Origin: Paraconiothyrium sp. Pb-2020
Taxonomy: Eukaryota; Ascomycota; Dothideomycetes; Pleosporales; Didymosphaeriaceae
Length of the DNA: 64,000 nt
NCBI GenBank assembly: GCA_022419385.1
Contig: JAJUBI010000008.1
Coordinates: forward strand, 1 to 64,000
Direction of reading: 5' to 3'
In this document: piece after piece, positions 34,086 to 45,973 of the stretch
How positions within the stretch are numbered: the stretch's first letter is position 1
Layout of the letters: the number at the start of each line of letters is the position of its first letter
Position numbers and translations under genes: made by a program
The notes under the pieces: generated by a model
The model's database searches: none
What the model saw: only the letters and a program-made list of their open reading frames with translations
What the model was told of the DNA's origin: nothing

Positions 34086-36321
34086 AATAGAGGAAATGAC
34101 GCTTGTTTCCCTTCAACGTGAGGAATTTCAGCGACAGGAAATGGGTCAAATGAGGAAGACGCTTCGGCATGCGCTGAGATGCATGTTTCCGCGATTCGAA
34201 GTGCTGCGCCTAGTGCTGCGCCTCAGGCGCTCGTAATTCGTTGTGTCCGAAGCTGAAGCGTTACCTCCCGGCAAACATTGACGCTACTTAGGCGATACGA
34301 GCTTTAGGCTGATCCAGGAGTTGTATCTCGTCGAACGTGCTGAGATATGCGGCCTAGTTCGGTTCCTCATTAAGCGCCGAGGCTTGCCCGTTTTGCGCGA
34401 GATCGCTCTTTTCCAACTCCTCAGGGCCTGAGCATCTGTTTACCATTTGAAAAAATGATTTACCTTCAAGAAGACACAACGTGGGTATGCATAGTAACAG
34501 CGTTTACGTATTGGATTCGTATACCCGCGTACCTTGATCACGTGATTAAGTAATAGCATTGAAGGATTGGAAGCGCAATCGTGGGCACAAGTACCTCGAT
34601 CTGCTTGATCTCATTGATTGAGTGCAAGCTGGCAGTTGGGGTGTGGGGTTAGAGTGATGCGATTGGTAGTGCTCAATGGCAAGCTCCACGTCCGCGCGGG
34701 GCTGCGCCACAGTGCGGTCTCGACCATCCCTTTGGATCCACGATATGCACACGAGTTCATGCTTCCGTTTGGAATTTTGGTAGACACACGACGGCCTCGA
34801 GGGGTAGTGCCACAGGACTTCCTTGTCCCAGGAGCGGCATTGGTAGTAAAGAATCTGTCGTGAGGAACGAGTCACTATTCGCGCCTAATTCCGCAGTCGG
34901 CAATCAGCTGTTCTGTGGGGCAAAACGCAAGGCCAGAGTTTCGGGTTTTAGTTTTCGTTATTGGGCCTAATGAGAGTCGCAGAATGTAGAATAAATATAA
35001 TATTGGAATGCAGCGATGATACAGGAAAAGAACTTCATGAGTAGAGATGTGTTCTTCTATGCCTTTCTCGATAGCTGAAAGCTGACTAAGCTGTACTCGC
35101 GAATAAGTTGCTTCTATAAGAGGCACAGCTATACCGAAAATCCTTCCAGTCTTGATCCCCTGTAAGGAAGTAATTAGGGGTTGAGATAACTGCATCGGTA
35201 TTCATTGCTTCGAAACAAAATTTGCTTCGACAATGGACCGAGGCCGCGGCCAGAGGGCTCATGTGGGTGCGAGACCGGGTACCATGAAACCGAGTATAAT
35301 GGTGGTGCCCAGGTACATATACTACCCTTAGTGCACGCCATGACCGAAGACTTCCGTTGGTGGTACTGCTAGTGATGCCTGAGACATAGGTACGGCGTAG
35401 CACGTAGAATGTCACACATATCGCCCACCACATCGTAGCAATCAAGGATTGTACGATCTCGGGCATGGCTCAAAGATGGCATATGCATATTTCCGGCGCA
35501 AATTGCATATTCATTTTGTACCTATTGAAGCGTCCGCGTACTTTCAGCAGACAAACCCTAGCGGGTTTCCGTAGCCTGTTGAGTTTGTCCTGGGGCGATG
35601 CGACTGCCATGCGATTGATGCCGGGAAGTCCCGAGTTGTTCTCCAGAGGTTTACCTCTCTGCTTTCAGATGGCGTAGGTGAAAGGTTGGTACTCAATCTA
35701 AAATCTGACATCTGCAACTAGGATATCGCCGTTGCATGGCTCGACATCATGCTTGCGCCTCTCCACAACCCATGAGTTTCTGTAAAGGAGGTTTTCGAGA
35801 CCGATGACAGTGACTTCACCCTGTATCATAATTTCATATCGGCGATGTCTGAACTGGAATCGAAGGGTATCCGCATTGTTTGTCAGTGCGGAAACGTTCA
35901 ATTCGCGTGGCGGTCTTCTGGCATGCTTGCAAGCGGCGGCGTAGAAGCGCTACGCCATGGAAGATCAAGATCAGAGCATATTTGAAATTTACCAAATGGT
36001 ACCAGTGTGGGGCGTGGGTAGATGTCGGGGGCTGTAGATATTATTTGCGGCGTAGTGCACACATATTCAGCATAACGGCTCACAGGTGGACTGAGTCATC
36101 TTAGCGTGAAAGGACTAGCCTAAGCCCGAGCCAATGACACACCTCCGTTGCTTACCGTTGACCGGTGCGCTCATAAAGGTTGATTGCCTAGCTCGATGCT
36201 CATCCTACGCTCCAAGTAGCCCCGCAGCACGCGCTGAGGAAGCTGCTATCCTTCAAGGCGAGAGCTCTGGAAGTTACCGACTCATCCAAGGTTCCTTAAA
36301 GTGCAGCCATTCGATTGCGTA
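34086..36321. other. Gene-poor interval, 2.2 kb
   Basis: Only short frames. Minus-strand frames at 35466-35086 and 35195-34875 contain hydrophobic stretches (for example SLIATMWWAICVTFYVL) that might be remains of a membrane-protein gene. Minus-strand frames at 36083-35698 could be the tail of another. None has a complete domain, so no gene is called. The right end holds the FMO-like gene promoter. Confidence 0.4.
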
Positions 36322-38145
36322 ATGCCATCGCATAGCTATGATTTGATAGTCATCGGAGCTGGTAGGTCACCTGTTGCGTAACATTGCGCTTTGATCGTTG
36401 TATTCTGATAAGTACAGGGTTATCGGGAATAATTGCGGCCCAGCGCTTCCTCGATGCTCATCCAGAAACAAATATAGTGATCTTGGAGAAAGACAATGAC
36501 ATCGGAGGAGTATTTAGTAGGCGTAAGTGAATGAATCACACATATTTCGATCGCTGACGATTTGCAGGAAGAATTTACGATTCGTTCTGGACCCAATGGA
36601 GTCACGGTCTTTCGGAATTCTCAGACCTTCCGATGACACGCCCACCTGAGGCTGACTGCTATCATGATTTCTACCGTGCGAAGTACACCACTGACTACCT
36701 CCATCAGTACTGTAGTCGGAAAGATGATAACGGACGCATATTGCGTGACAGAATAATCTTCAATACAGAGATTCAATCGGTGAAAGAAATTGATGGTATG
36801 TGGGTCGTTCGTAGCGAAGCCACCACATTCACTGCACCGAAATTAATGATCGCGAGTGGTCTATGTTCCCTACCGAATATGCCCTTGTTGTTGGGGAAAG
36901 AGAAGTTTGATGGCCCAATAATCCACACTGAAGGATTCGGAGAGTCTCGGATTATGGAAACACCCGATATTATGAAGCTAATGGTCCTTGGAGCAGGGAA
37001 ATCCGCGGCGGATGTCGTGTATGAGGGCGTCAAGAATGGGAAAGAAGTACACTGGGTCATCAGAACGACCGGGACAGGACCTTCTTTCTTCGCTTCCGCA
37101 AGGGGTAAAGGGCCTTTCAAGAATGCGTTTGAAGCGGCACACACACGTGTTATCGCTTCTTTAGGTCCATCGATATTCAATAGCGAGAACAGATGGACGA
37201 ACTTCCTGCAGCACAGCCAATTAGGCAGATTTCTGGTGGAACAGGTACTAGCAAAGCAAGACCAAGCCATTCGAAACGAAGCAGACTATCACGGGCGAGA
37301 TAAGACAAGGGGTTTCGATCAGCTCGAATATGAGACTGCGTCAGTACTTGGGTCCTCTCCACGTGTGCGAAGCTGACTCCTCCAGAGTCTTTTGGCAGAA
37401 CGGTCCTGGGGGCTTGATCCATCACGATGACTTTTGGGACATCATCTCGTCGAATGTATACATCCACCGCGATCAAGTGAAGTCACTTGATAAGAACCTC
37501 GTCCGGTTAGAGGGCGGAGAGGAACTAACATGTGACGCGATTGTCTGTGGCACTGGTTGGACACCGTCCCTCGAATTCTTCGACAATGAACAACTGTCAA
37601 GTCTCGGACTTCCTGTACCCCTGGACAATGAGCCAAGCGAGGTTTTCCAGCATTGGGAGAAGCTCTTCCACGAAGCCGATCAGGAAATATGCTCAAGATT
37701 TCCATTGCTGGCAAATCCGCCGACCCACCCACATCAGAAAACTGACACAACCACTTACAGGTTATACCAAGGAATGGCACCAATTGAGAACAGCTCCATC
37801 TTGTTTTTGAATCATCTGAACACCGGCAACAAGATGCTTGCAGCTGAAGCGCAAGCAATATGGGCTGTGGCATACTTCGACAAACAGATTAAACTTCCGT
37901 TAAAGGAAGACATGGAGAAAAGCATTGCTACGTGGGTAGCTTTCAGTAGGAGACGCTACTTATCCAATGGCGAGCTAGGAAATTCAATTAACTTCGAGAG
38001 CATCACGTATGTAGATGCACTATTGGCAGAAATTGGCTTATCAGCACACGAAAAGGAATGGCGGAAACAATGGTTTGAGCCGTTTCAACCAAGCGATTTG
38101 GGCAAAGCATGGGCTGAGTATCTGCAGAAGCGTGGGCACAGATAG
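36322..38145 (+). CDS. Flavin-containing monooxygenase-like FAD/NAD(P) oxidoreductase
   Basis: Four exons (36322-36361, 36418-36522, 36568-37339, 37386-38145) give 558 residues in consistent phase. The first exon encodes D-L-I-V-I-G-A-G, completed across the intron to the FAD-binding G-A-G-L-S-G. A second Rossmann motif, V-L-G-A-G-K-S-A-A-D-V, lies near residue 187 and would bind NAD(P)H. The C-terminal region has C-G-T-G-W-T, the conserved FMO/BVMO signature. These enzymes add one oxygen atom to N, S or C of small molecules in the cytosol; the substrate is unknown. The truncated NLR relic ends 48 bp after its stop on the other strand. Confidence 0.85.
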
Positions 38146-38192
38146 ACCGAGGGTCAAGATACCCCATAGCTCAAGGGCTAAACATATGTGCT

Positions 38193-39158
38193 TCATTTAC
38201 TCGCCGTGTCCGTGAAAGAGAAGTAGAAGTACGCGAGCGCCGCATCGCCCTGGGCACATGAAAGCAGGCGTTGACTCACGTCCTCAACAATGGTCGCGCA
38301 AAGAACAGTCTTGCAGCATCCGTCTTTGCCGTGCAGCCATAACACCTGTTGAGATTCAGTGAACCAGTCTTGGTAATCTCGGCATTTTAACATCCACTCT
38401 CCAGTTCCAGGCCCATGGTCCTCTCGAGCTTTGCGGTGAATCACTGTTGGATCTGGCGCCGCTAGCCATCCTATAACCTCGTTGAGTTTCCTTTCCTGCT
38501 CCGCCGTTAGCAGTGACTGAGTGCTAGCAGCGATCGCGTCCACTCGGGTTCGAGTCGTCAACGCGATCTCGTAGGTCTGTGTGGTAGTGGTCTCTATTCC
38601 TCCAACGGTAGTCTGTATATCTCCAGTGATAGTTGCAACTTGCCCCACTTTGTCTCCCGCGATAGAGCCATTATCCAACAAAGGGCCTTGTATGGCAAAC
38701 GTCAGTCGTCCGAGGAGATTCTGTGACATTTCTCAAGTTTGTCCACCGTACTCTTCTTGAGTGGATGGACAAGACGTTGTCCAATCGCATGTGCCTTGCC
38801 CCCGAAACCATCTGGTCCGACCGTGAGAACTTTGGTCAACTTCTTCTGCAGCTGCCGTATCCCATCCTTGCATGCCTTACAGTTGGGACAATAATCAGTA
38901 ATAATGTCTAAGATGTCTACGGTGCTGACTTACCATAAGGGTCTCTTCAGCTTGCGACACGAGACTTGCCTGAGACGTCGATGTGCGTTGCTTGACCAAT
39001 GCCTCCAGTAGTGTGAAGATCTTACCAAGATCGGCCATCGCAGTATATGCCTCTCGGATGTCGTCTTCGTATCCCTTCCAGTTCTAGTAGTACTCCAGCA
39101 AGCCCTGGCATACCTGAATGCCCATGGACGCTATACTCACAGCCGTTCCAGGATCCAT
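38193..39158 (-). pseudogene. Truncated NLR-type (NACHT N-terminal) gene relic
   Basis: Exon 1 (39158-38934) begins M-D-P-G-T-A-V-S-I-A-S-M-G, the N-terminal helix bundle found on many fungal NLR and ankyrin proteins, but has an in-frame TAG at 39086-39084 where CAG is expected (C-to-T). Exon 2 starts at 38875. The frame shifts at the TTT run 38729-38731 and continues into W-L-H-G-K-D-G-C-C-K-T-V-L, a P-loop with cysteine where GKT-type Walker A motifs usually have glycine. The gene stops at F-S-F-T-D-T-A, a few residues after the P-loop region, so the NACHT domain and repeats are lost. The break lies 48 bp from the FMO gene end. Confidence 0.7.
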
Positions 39159-40196
39159 GCTTAACGTCGGCTGAGTGATACCTAGGTATGTTTCAATACG
39201 AACTGGAAGTGTTTGCACTGACACTAGGCGGCACGGGTCATATGCTATATGTACAGCTTCGTGAACAGCTGTGACACGGCAGTGTCAGTGTTGTGAACTG
39301 ATCTTGCACAGCGTGTAACGCGGCTGTGGCCCATAGCTAATTGGTCAGAGGTGTGCTGAAGGGGGCTTGGTTAGATCCTACCATTCGCTTGCATATACAA
39401 ACTGCGGTGGAGTTGTTTTCGTACGAGGGGCGGGCGACCCAGTGTCATCTAAATCAGACGAGCGCCCAGCGCGTGCGACACTCCGTACCATGCGCCGTAT
39501 GCTACGGTTTTCTTTTGAAATCTGATCACATGTTGTTAAGTAATGCTCGTAGGAATGGCTGTAATTCGACTTGGTTTTTCGGGCAGTACTCGGGTTTCAC
39601 CCACACGTCTCGTAGGAAGATGCGCTCTGTAGAGGGCCATACTGTAATAAGTGTAGAGCGTTAGTATAGCCACGTAGTCTCCAACCAACTATGAAGGAAG
39701 CTCAGGTTACTTACTGATGCTAACTTGTCTATACTAGGCGTGAGATAACTCTCAATCATAGGGCATTGCTCTTGTCTCTGTATCATCAGTTTTGTTTACG
39801 CTTTCCACAGTGAGCCAAACAAAATAGAAGAAAGACTAAAATGAAAGGGAAAGAGAAAAAAAACAGAAGGAATCTACGACTATATCGTCCCCCTATGCAT
39901 ATCTCTAATCTACCCACTATGCTCCCAAAAACCTCAATCTCTTGAATTTCCCTGACCAGGGAATCCGTACACTTACACGCTATGCAAGCTTTCACTGGAC
40001 TACTGCAGCGCGTCATCTGTACTGCTGCATAAGGTCTTGAACTGTAGCATCCTTCCTGTAAGTGTAGTAACCCTCACGCAACAGTACTAGCAGTCAACAG
40101 TCGGTGGTACGGACTGTTGCAAGCGTTGCAGGCGTGCATGGTTCATTGTACAAGATATTGCTTGGATATACTCTTCCTCTAAGGCTTGAACGCACC
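39159..40196. other. Intergenic, 1 kb
   Basis: Promoter side of the NLR relic and 3' side of Sec10. A few short frames (for example 39341-39664 +) show no motif. Nothing else is seen. Confidence 0.5.
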
Positions 40197-42888
40197 TCAC
40201 AAAATGACACACTTCCACAGTACACTCGCTTGCCAACGCGTACCACAGATATCCTCATGCAACATATGATCATATCCGCGACACCGATCATACATCCCCA
40301 CCCTACGGCCCAGCGCAGCCTGCACATCTGCACTACCCACATCTTCCCTCTGCCTAATATACGCCTTCAACTCCCCCGCATGAGCCCCCGCCTGGTGCAA
40401 CTTGAATTTCAACGCATCCCCCTTGATAATGACAGCTGCCCAACCTCAACAAGCACATCCATCGCGCCCGGCTCCAAGTCCTCGCCCGTGGGCCATCCCC
40501 GCACAAGCTCCGCATACCGCGTCATATCCTTCGACACGGTGATGCCGCCGAACTGGCTGACGGTGAACTTGAGCAGATGAGCTAGCACGAGAGCGCGCAG
40601 CCCGAGCGCAAGTTCTGACAGGAAGAGGCTGAGATTGCGACCGGATAGTGCGCCGGATGCTTGAGTCGCTACGCGCGTTAGGAATTGCACCACGGCTTGG
40701 CAGGCGGGTGTTTCTGAGCTGGCGGCCATGAGATCCATGTCGTCTTTTGGCCTGAAATCCGTCTTCTTCTGCTGCGCAAGACACTTGGCGACCCAATTCA
40801 GCGTCGCGGTTAGCGTAATGTTGAGTACATTCGAGAGCTTAGATTCCAGCGTCGACATTGTGGCGTTAGAGGACTTCTCGATTTCGCGGCGGATGGTGAC
40901 GTTGGGGGTTAGGGGGAAGGAGGATGGTGCGGATGGTGGTTTGGAGGAGGTGCAGAATGATTGTGAGGGTTTGGATGGACGGAAGGTGGGTGAGGTCGGG
41001 TGGCGTCTTCATGTTTTCTTGGGAGACAGCGTGGTCAGAGGCGCTGGGTGTTCTTAGCACGGTTTTCGAAAAGAGTTGAAAAGGGTGACTTACGCATCGA
41101 GGGCTGTTTCGAGATAGTACTCGCCTACGTGGGTAAGTAGTAGGTTTTGAAGATTCTGCACATCCTTTGGCGTATCAATGGGTGGAGAGAGCTCTAACCC
41201 CCTACCAACACCCTCTGCAAGCCATTTGAGCATACGCTTCGCCACTGGAATTGACAACCTTCCGTCTTCTTCTGTGGTTTCGATGTTCCTCTTATCGCCT
41301 TGTTCTTCCTTTAGACCGGCGATCCTGAGCAACATCGCTTTCTGAGTGGTGGGCAAATCTGCGCTATCAAGCCTCTCCATATACGCGTCACGCGCGGAGG
41401 CTGCAAATTCCTTGCCTCGCTGGGCGAGCGAACCAAAATATGATGTTGGCATCCTTCGCCGTTGTTCGTGGTATGATGTGAATTTGAGGAGCAGAGACGA
41501 GTAGAGCTCTTCCAGATTCCTCTTCTCTCTTTCGATGTATGACGATCCGACGAAGTAGGGTACGAAGAGTTCTTCTAGTTGTTGGTCTAAGGTTGCTGCA
41601 ATTTGCGAGGTCACAGGTTCTGGGGCTTCGGTCAAGCCATGTGATTTCAAGTCGTCGACCAACGTTGTAATGTAGCTCCTCGAAGCCTGGAGGGAGCGTA
41701 GAAAAGCAAGTGACGATAGTTCATTTGCCTTTTCCAGTACCATCTCCAGCCGCTGTTGAATGGACTGCTGAAATATCCTCTGCAGGAATCTAATGAGAAC
41801 CTCTTCATAGTAGGGAAACGCCCGCTTGATGATAGCAGACTCGTCCTGTACGACAATCTTCACTTCGTCGATTAGCGACTGTAAACTAGGCTCAACTCCG
41901 GGGGGCTCTGCGTCTGGGTCTTGGAGACGCTCCCAGGTCTCCGTGTCTTCTGCCAACTCATCTGTGACCAGTTGGGTTCGGTCTATGAAAAAGGAATGCT
42001 GGTTTACGTATGTCGCTATGACACTAGCACCATCATTGAAGTCCTTGAGCGTGATTGCGCATTCTCGCATGCCTTCATAATTAGCTCGCCTTAAGCAGTC
42101 GTCAAATTTTGCCAACAGGTCCTGCTCAAGATTCTCCAAAAACTTCTCAATGATCTCTTTGGTGGGGTACTTTGACCGTCCGGGCCTTCTCTTGACGCCG
42201 TTTGGAGCACTTCCATTCACGCCTTGATTGCTGTCCGGATCAAGCCGAGCGCTGATCTTCAGCAGTTGTCTTGCTATTCGCGCACACTCCACAATGTCGT
42301 TGCGGCGCTTCACGTCTTCCAGGGTTTCGAGGCTGCCCCGTTGACTGACCTCTTGCCAGCAGAGAATCAGGAACTTGGCATCGTTCGATCGCTTTAGTTG
42401 CCGGTCCAGCTCTTCCAGGCGCTCTCCTATCCGTACAGCCACGTTTCCTCCTCCTGTATCCCCATATCCGTCATCGCCGCCACTACTGCCGTTCAGAGAG
42501 TTGTCCAACCGTTGAAACCGATCTACGGCTTGATTCAGCTTTCTCCCGAGCGACTCGGCGTTCCCTTGTGCTGGCTTCGGCGCGGCGCACGGCGCCAGAA
42601 AGTTCGTTTCTCGCGCTCCTCGAGGTCTTCAGAAAGGTTGTTCAGGCGATTCTGGGCGTGCTCGAAGGAGCGTATCAGAGGTTTGGGGTCGAATTGGGCC
42701 TGGCTGCCGCCGGGCGCGGACTTGCGGGAGGTAGGTGTGGCGTTTTCGGAGAGGGCCTCGATAAAGTCCTTGACTATGAAGTCTTTGTTCGAAAAGTTGT
42801 CGAGCGAGAAGGTGAAGCCGCGACCGGAGCTTTTGGTCGAGGCTTGGTACGAGAGCATCGACGCATTGTCTGCGCTTGGGCGAGACAT
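40197..42888 (-). CDS. SEC10: Exocyst complex subunit Sec10, with several single-base frameshifts
   Basis: Two exons (42888-41094 and 41043-40197, 50-nt intron) cover about 880 residues. The N-terminus F-S-L-D-N-F-S-N-K-D-F-I-V-K-D-F-I-E and the long helical body (E-E-L-D-R-Q-L-K, L-L-T-H-V-G-E-Y-Y-L-E, Q-K-K-T-D-F-R-P-K-D-D) identify Sec10, which with seven partners tethers secretory vesicles to the plasma membrane at growing tips. The frame changes at 42607-42609 (TTT), 42573-42574 (GG), 42563-42565 (CCC), 40912-40916 (GGGGG, or the G5 run just before it) and 40430-40433. Each is one base, mostly in a homopolymer, with coherent family sequence on both sides. A functional gene with assembly errors is the likeliest reading. 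Confidence 0.9.
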
Positions 42889-43422
42889 AGTGGAGTTCTA
42901 CCTGGGGAGCATGAGTGGGACGAATGTACAGGCACGCGACACGAGACTGCAGCTTCGGGGCTATGTAGAGATGTGTGTCGTCTTGGAGCTCAAGGTGTCG
43001 AGTCGCGGGCGAGCGTCGTGGCTTGAGCTGTGGCTTGTGCCTCCCCGCGCAGCTGGAGCTCGCTTTGGGAAACCCTTCAACCTGACGACAGACCCTCCAG
43101 ACGTCACTCCAGACACTTTCTTGGGCTGCTGGCAATCAGGACACATGCTTCGATACGCCTCACGAGTTGCGACGCGCGTACGCAATTGCCCCTCACAGCA
43201 TGGCTGAGCATCGATCTTGGCTTCGGTGTCGGCAGTGTCGGCGCCACTTTCCCGCACAAGCCTCACCGCATATGCTTCCGAGTGGAAACCTGTAAACATA
43301 TACGAGTAGACCTACGATACAACTTTCATTCCTCCGCCCACGCGTTTGTTCACTCTTTTGTACAGTCACTGGGGTCGCAAATGCAATAGTTTGACGCGAC
43401 GAATATTCAATTTCCCGCCGCA

Positions 43423-44533
43423 ATGGCGTCCACAGGCATCACTAGGCGCGAAGAGCTGGCCTTCCGCAAAGGCGTCGTCAACGGCAAGGAATTAACACCA
43501 GAAGAGCGCGAAGCCATGATGAAGCCCTTCCTACCACCAGCGCCTGTCAAGACATCCTCCCCCGACCGCTCCACCCTCGAATCCCCAAAGAGCCCGAAGC
43601 TCTCACAGCGCACCACTCCTCGACCAAAACCTAAGCCCACGCCTGTCCGCACCTTTCTACACATCCTCCTCCACTCAATCATGTCTTTTATCTTCAGCAT
43701 ATTCTTTCGCTTCCGCCGCTCGTGGAGGCTGTTTTCGTACAAGGTGCGCGCTGTGTTAAGGCATCATCATCACACGCCAGAATGGATTGTCAACGATGTC
43801 AAGAACGTGGAGCAGTTGCCTAAGCACATCAGCTTTGTTCTGGACCACCGGGAAGGCGACGAAGATCAAGGTAATGCAGGGTTAGAAGGTCTCGTACAGG
43901 ACGCGTGCGAGATAGCAGCTTGGACGGCGAGCGCAGGCATTCCGCTGCTCAGCATCTACGAGCGCACTGGTCAGTTTATCCCTCTTCCTCTATCCTCACC
44001 ACGTATACTCATAGACAGCGATAGGCGTCCTCAAGAACTACGTCCCCCAACTCCACGCCGCCATCCAGAAAAACCTCGAATCCTACTTCGGCACCCGTCG
44101 CCGCCCCACCCTCACCGTAAAAGCCCCGCATACCATATCCTACTCTCCGCCAGGCACGCCCTCGAGCGAGCCCACCGAAAACGGCTCCACGACCTCGCGC
44201 CCGCACCTCACCGTGCTTCTCCTCTCCGAACATGACGGCCGCGACACCCTGGTCGACTTGACTGTCACACTGGCTGCCATGGCGCAAAAAGGCGACATCA
44301 GGAAAGAGCAGATCGACATGAACCTCGTCAACGCTGAGTTGAGCGACTATGTCAGCTCCGAGCCGGATTTGCTGGTGCTGTTCAGTCCTACGGTTGTGCT
44401 GAAGGGGTATCCGCCGTGGCAGCTGAGGTTGACGGAGATATTTCATTTGCCTGATAATAAGGGTGTTAATTATCAGGTTTTCCTCAAGGCGCTGAAGCAG
44501 TTTGGGAAGGCGGAGTTTAGGGTGGGCAAGTAG
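43423..44533 (+). CDS. NUS1: Nus1-type subunit of dehydrodolichyl diphosphate synthase
   Basis: Two exons (43423-43969 and 44025-44533, 55-nt intron) give 351 residues. After a basic, Pro-rich N-terminus there is a hydrophobic segment (FLHILLHSIMSFIFSIFF), as in the ER-anchored NgBR/Nus1 family. Next come P-K-H-I-S-F-V-L-D-H, a degenerate form of the cis-prenyltransferase active-site strand, and a C-terminal half with Y-P-P-W-Q-L-R-L-T-E-I. The protein ends F-R-V-G-K, so it keeps the C-terminal R-x-G motif that Nus1 contributes to the active site. It pairs with a catalytic Rer2/Srt1 subunit to make the polyprenol backbone of dolichol for glycosylation. Its promoter is shared with divergent Sec10 (535 bp). 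Confidence 0.85.
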
Positions 44534-45100
44534 AGCGGTTGAGTGCTTTTGTGTTGTAGACTGTTATACCCTGAGGTCTTGATAAGGTCAGCATCGTATA
44601 GTAATTATCGATGTTCACTGATTGTGTGCTGATGTGTGCTTGTGTTTCTGCTTGGGCGTGGGCGTAGGCGTTGACCACGTCCGTGCTCAAGCATAGCTGT
44701 ATGATGTATCTCAAAGCCTCAGTAAAGTTTACTGCGAGATCTGTTATACGGCAGGGTACATTACAATCAGCAACACGAAAGGGGCAACTAGAATGGGAAA
44801 GGTTGCGAGAGATCACGGAGGTTGCAAGCACCATTGGATATCTCAAGCATTCTCATTACGTCACGCGCATAGGGCACAAGTAAATTTCACAACACGGCAC
44901 TAGACGTGGGGGTGCATGACCTTCATTCAATGTATCCTAATGGCACATGGCGACAAATAGCCGTGAAATGTTCCCACAGTACCACTGATAGCCCGCTCGA
45001 CATCGCCCAAATTGCCCATGGTCGCCCCGCATAATTCTCGTGAGTGGAAGGGAGGTCGGCATGATCGTTCTTCGTTGACAGGCGGAGATTGGCGATGCGC
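44534..45100. other. Intergenic between convergent NUS1 and P2 genes
   Basis: Contains the 3' ends of both genes. A short frame on each strand (44671-44883 +, 44846-44517 -) has no motif. Nothing further is seen. Confidence 0.5.
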
Positions 45101-45497
45101 TTAGTCGAAGAGACCGAAACCCATGTCCTCGTCGGACTCCTCCTTCTCCTCCTCCTTGGGGGCAGCAGCCTCCTCAGCGGGGGCAGCGCCGCCAGCAGCA
45201 GCAGCACCACCGGCAGCGGGAGCGCCACCAGCACCGCCAGACGGGACGGAGGCGAGCTTCTCAGAGCCAGAGGCAATGAGCTGTTATTCGTTAGCAAAGA
45301 TTCCTTTGTACACAAGCGACATGGTTCAACAGCCGTACCTCGTTGATGTCCTTGCCCTCGAGCTCGGAGATGAGCTTGTCGAGGCGCTCGCTGTCGGCTT
45401 CAATACCGACAGACTCGAGGACCTCCTTGATGTCGGAAGCGGAGGGCGAGGTGTTTCCACCGAGGCCGAGGAGGAGGTAAGCTGCGAGGTGCTTCAT
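45101..45497 (-). CDS. RPP2: 60S acidic ribosomal protein P2
   Basis: Two exons (45497-45339 and 45280-45101, 58-nt intron) give 112 residues, the normal P2 length, unbroken. The N-terminus M-K-H-L-A-A-Y-L-L-L-G-L-G-G and I-K-E-V-L-E-S-V-G-I-E form the dimerising helices. An Ala/Gly-rich hinge follows, and the protein ends E-E-S-D-E-D-M-G-F-G-L-F-D, the tail shared by all stalk proteins. P1/P2 dimers on P0 form the ribosomal stalk that recruits elongation factors. The P2 proteins of several moulds are known allergens. Confidence 0.97.
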
Positions 45498-45973
45498 TTT
45501 GGATGTGTGTGATTGACGTCGGGGAAAGAACTGAGTACAATCGATTTAACCTGCGCGAGTTAATAACTGCATTCCTATCGCGACAGCTGCGCGACGACGT
45601 ACCGTATGACCGGAGACTGAGACTTCAAGTTCTCGATGTGGTTGCGGATCAAGAAAGTTCGACCCGCGCGACGAATATTCGCATAGGTGAGTGCGCTAGT
45701 GCGGGCTAAGCCTGTCGCGGGCAAGCGCCAGCGGCGCCGGATTAGGAATGTTCCGCGCCTTGCTCGCCTTTATAAGAGCCGCCACGCTTTCACATTGTCG
45801 GCGCCGCCCGTGTGTTTTCTTTCTCCAGGGCGCTGTAAACCCGCTTTCTGTGAGCGTACGTTTGCTGGGCCCCTCCGCTTCTCCCATAAAAACGCGCCAC
45901 GAAAGCATGATCGACTGCTTTTCCACTACACACGACCAGTAGCCCTGAGTCAACTGCATATCTGTCGCCCGCC
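45498..45973. promoter_or_regulatory. Bidirectional promoter of P2 and SPT2
   Basis: A 476-bp CG-rich interval separates the divergent start codons at 45497 (-) and 45974 (+). It must contain both promoters and 5' UTRs. A GCGCGACG word occurs on each strand (45588-45595 and, as CGTCGCGC, 45669-45676). No certain binding site is named. Confidence 0.6.

Noticed and set aside
34546..35466. Possible rhodopsin-like membrane-protein remains
   Set aside because: Only isolated hydrophobic stretches; no family motif could be followed through the frames.
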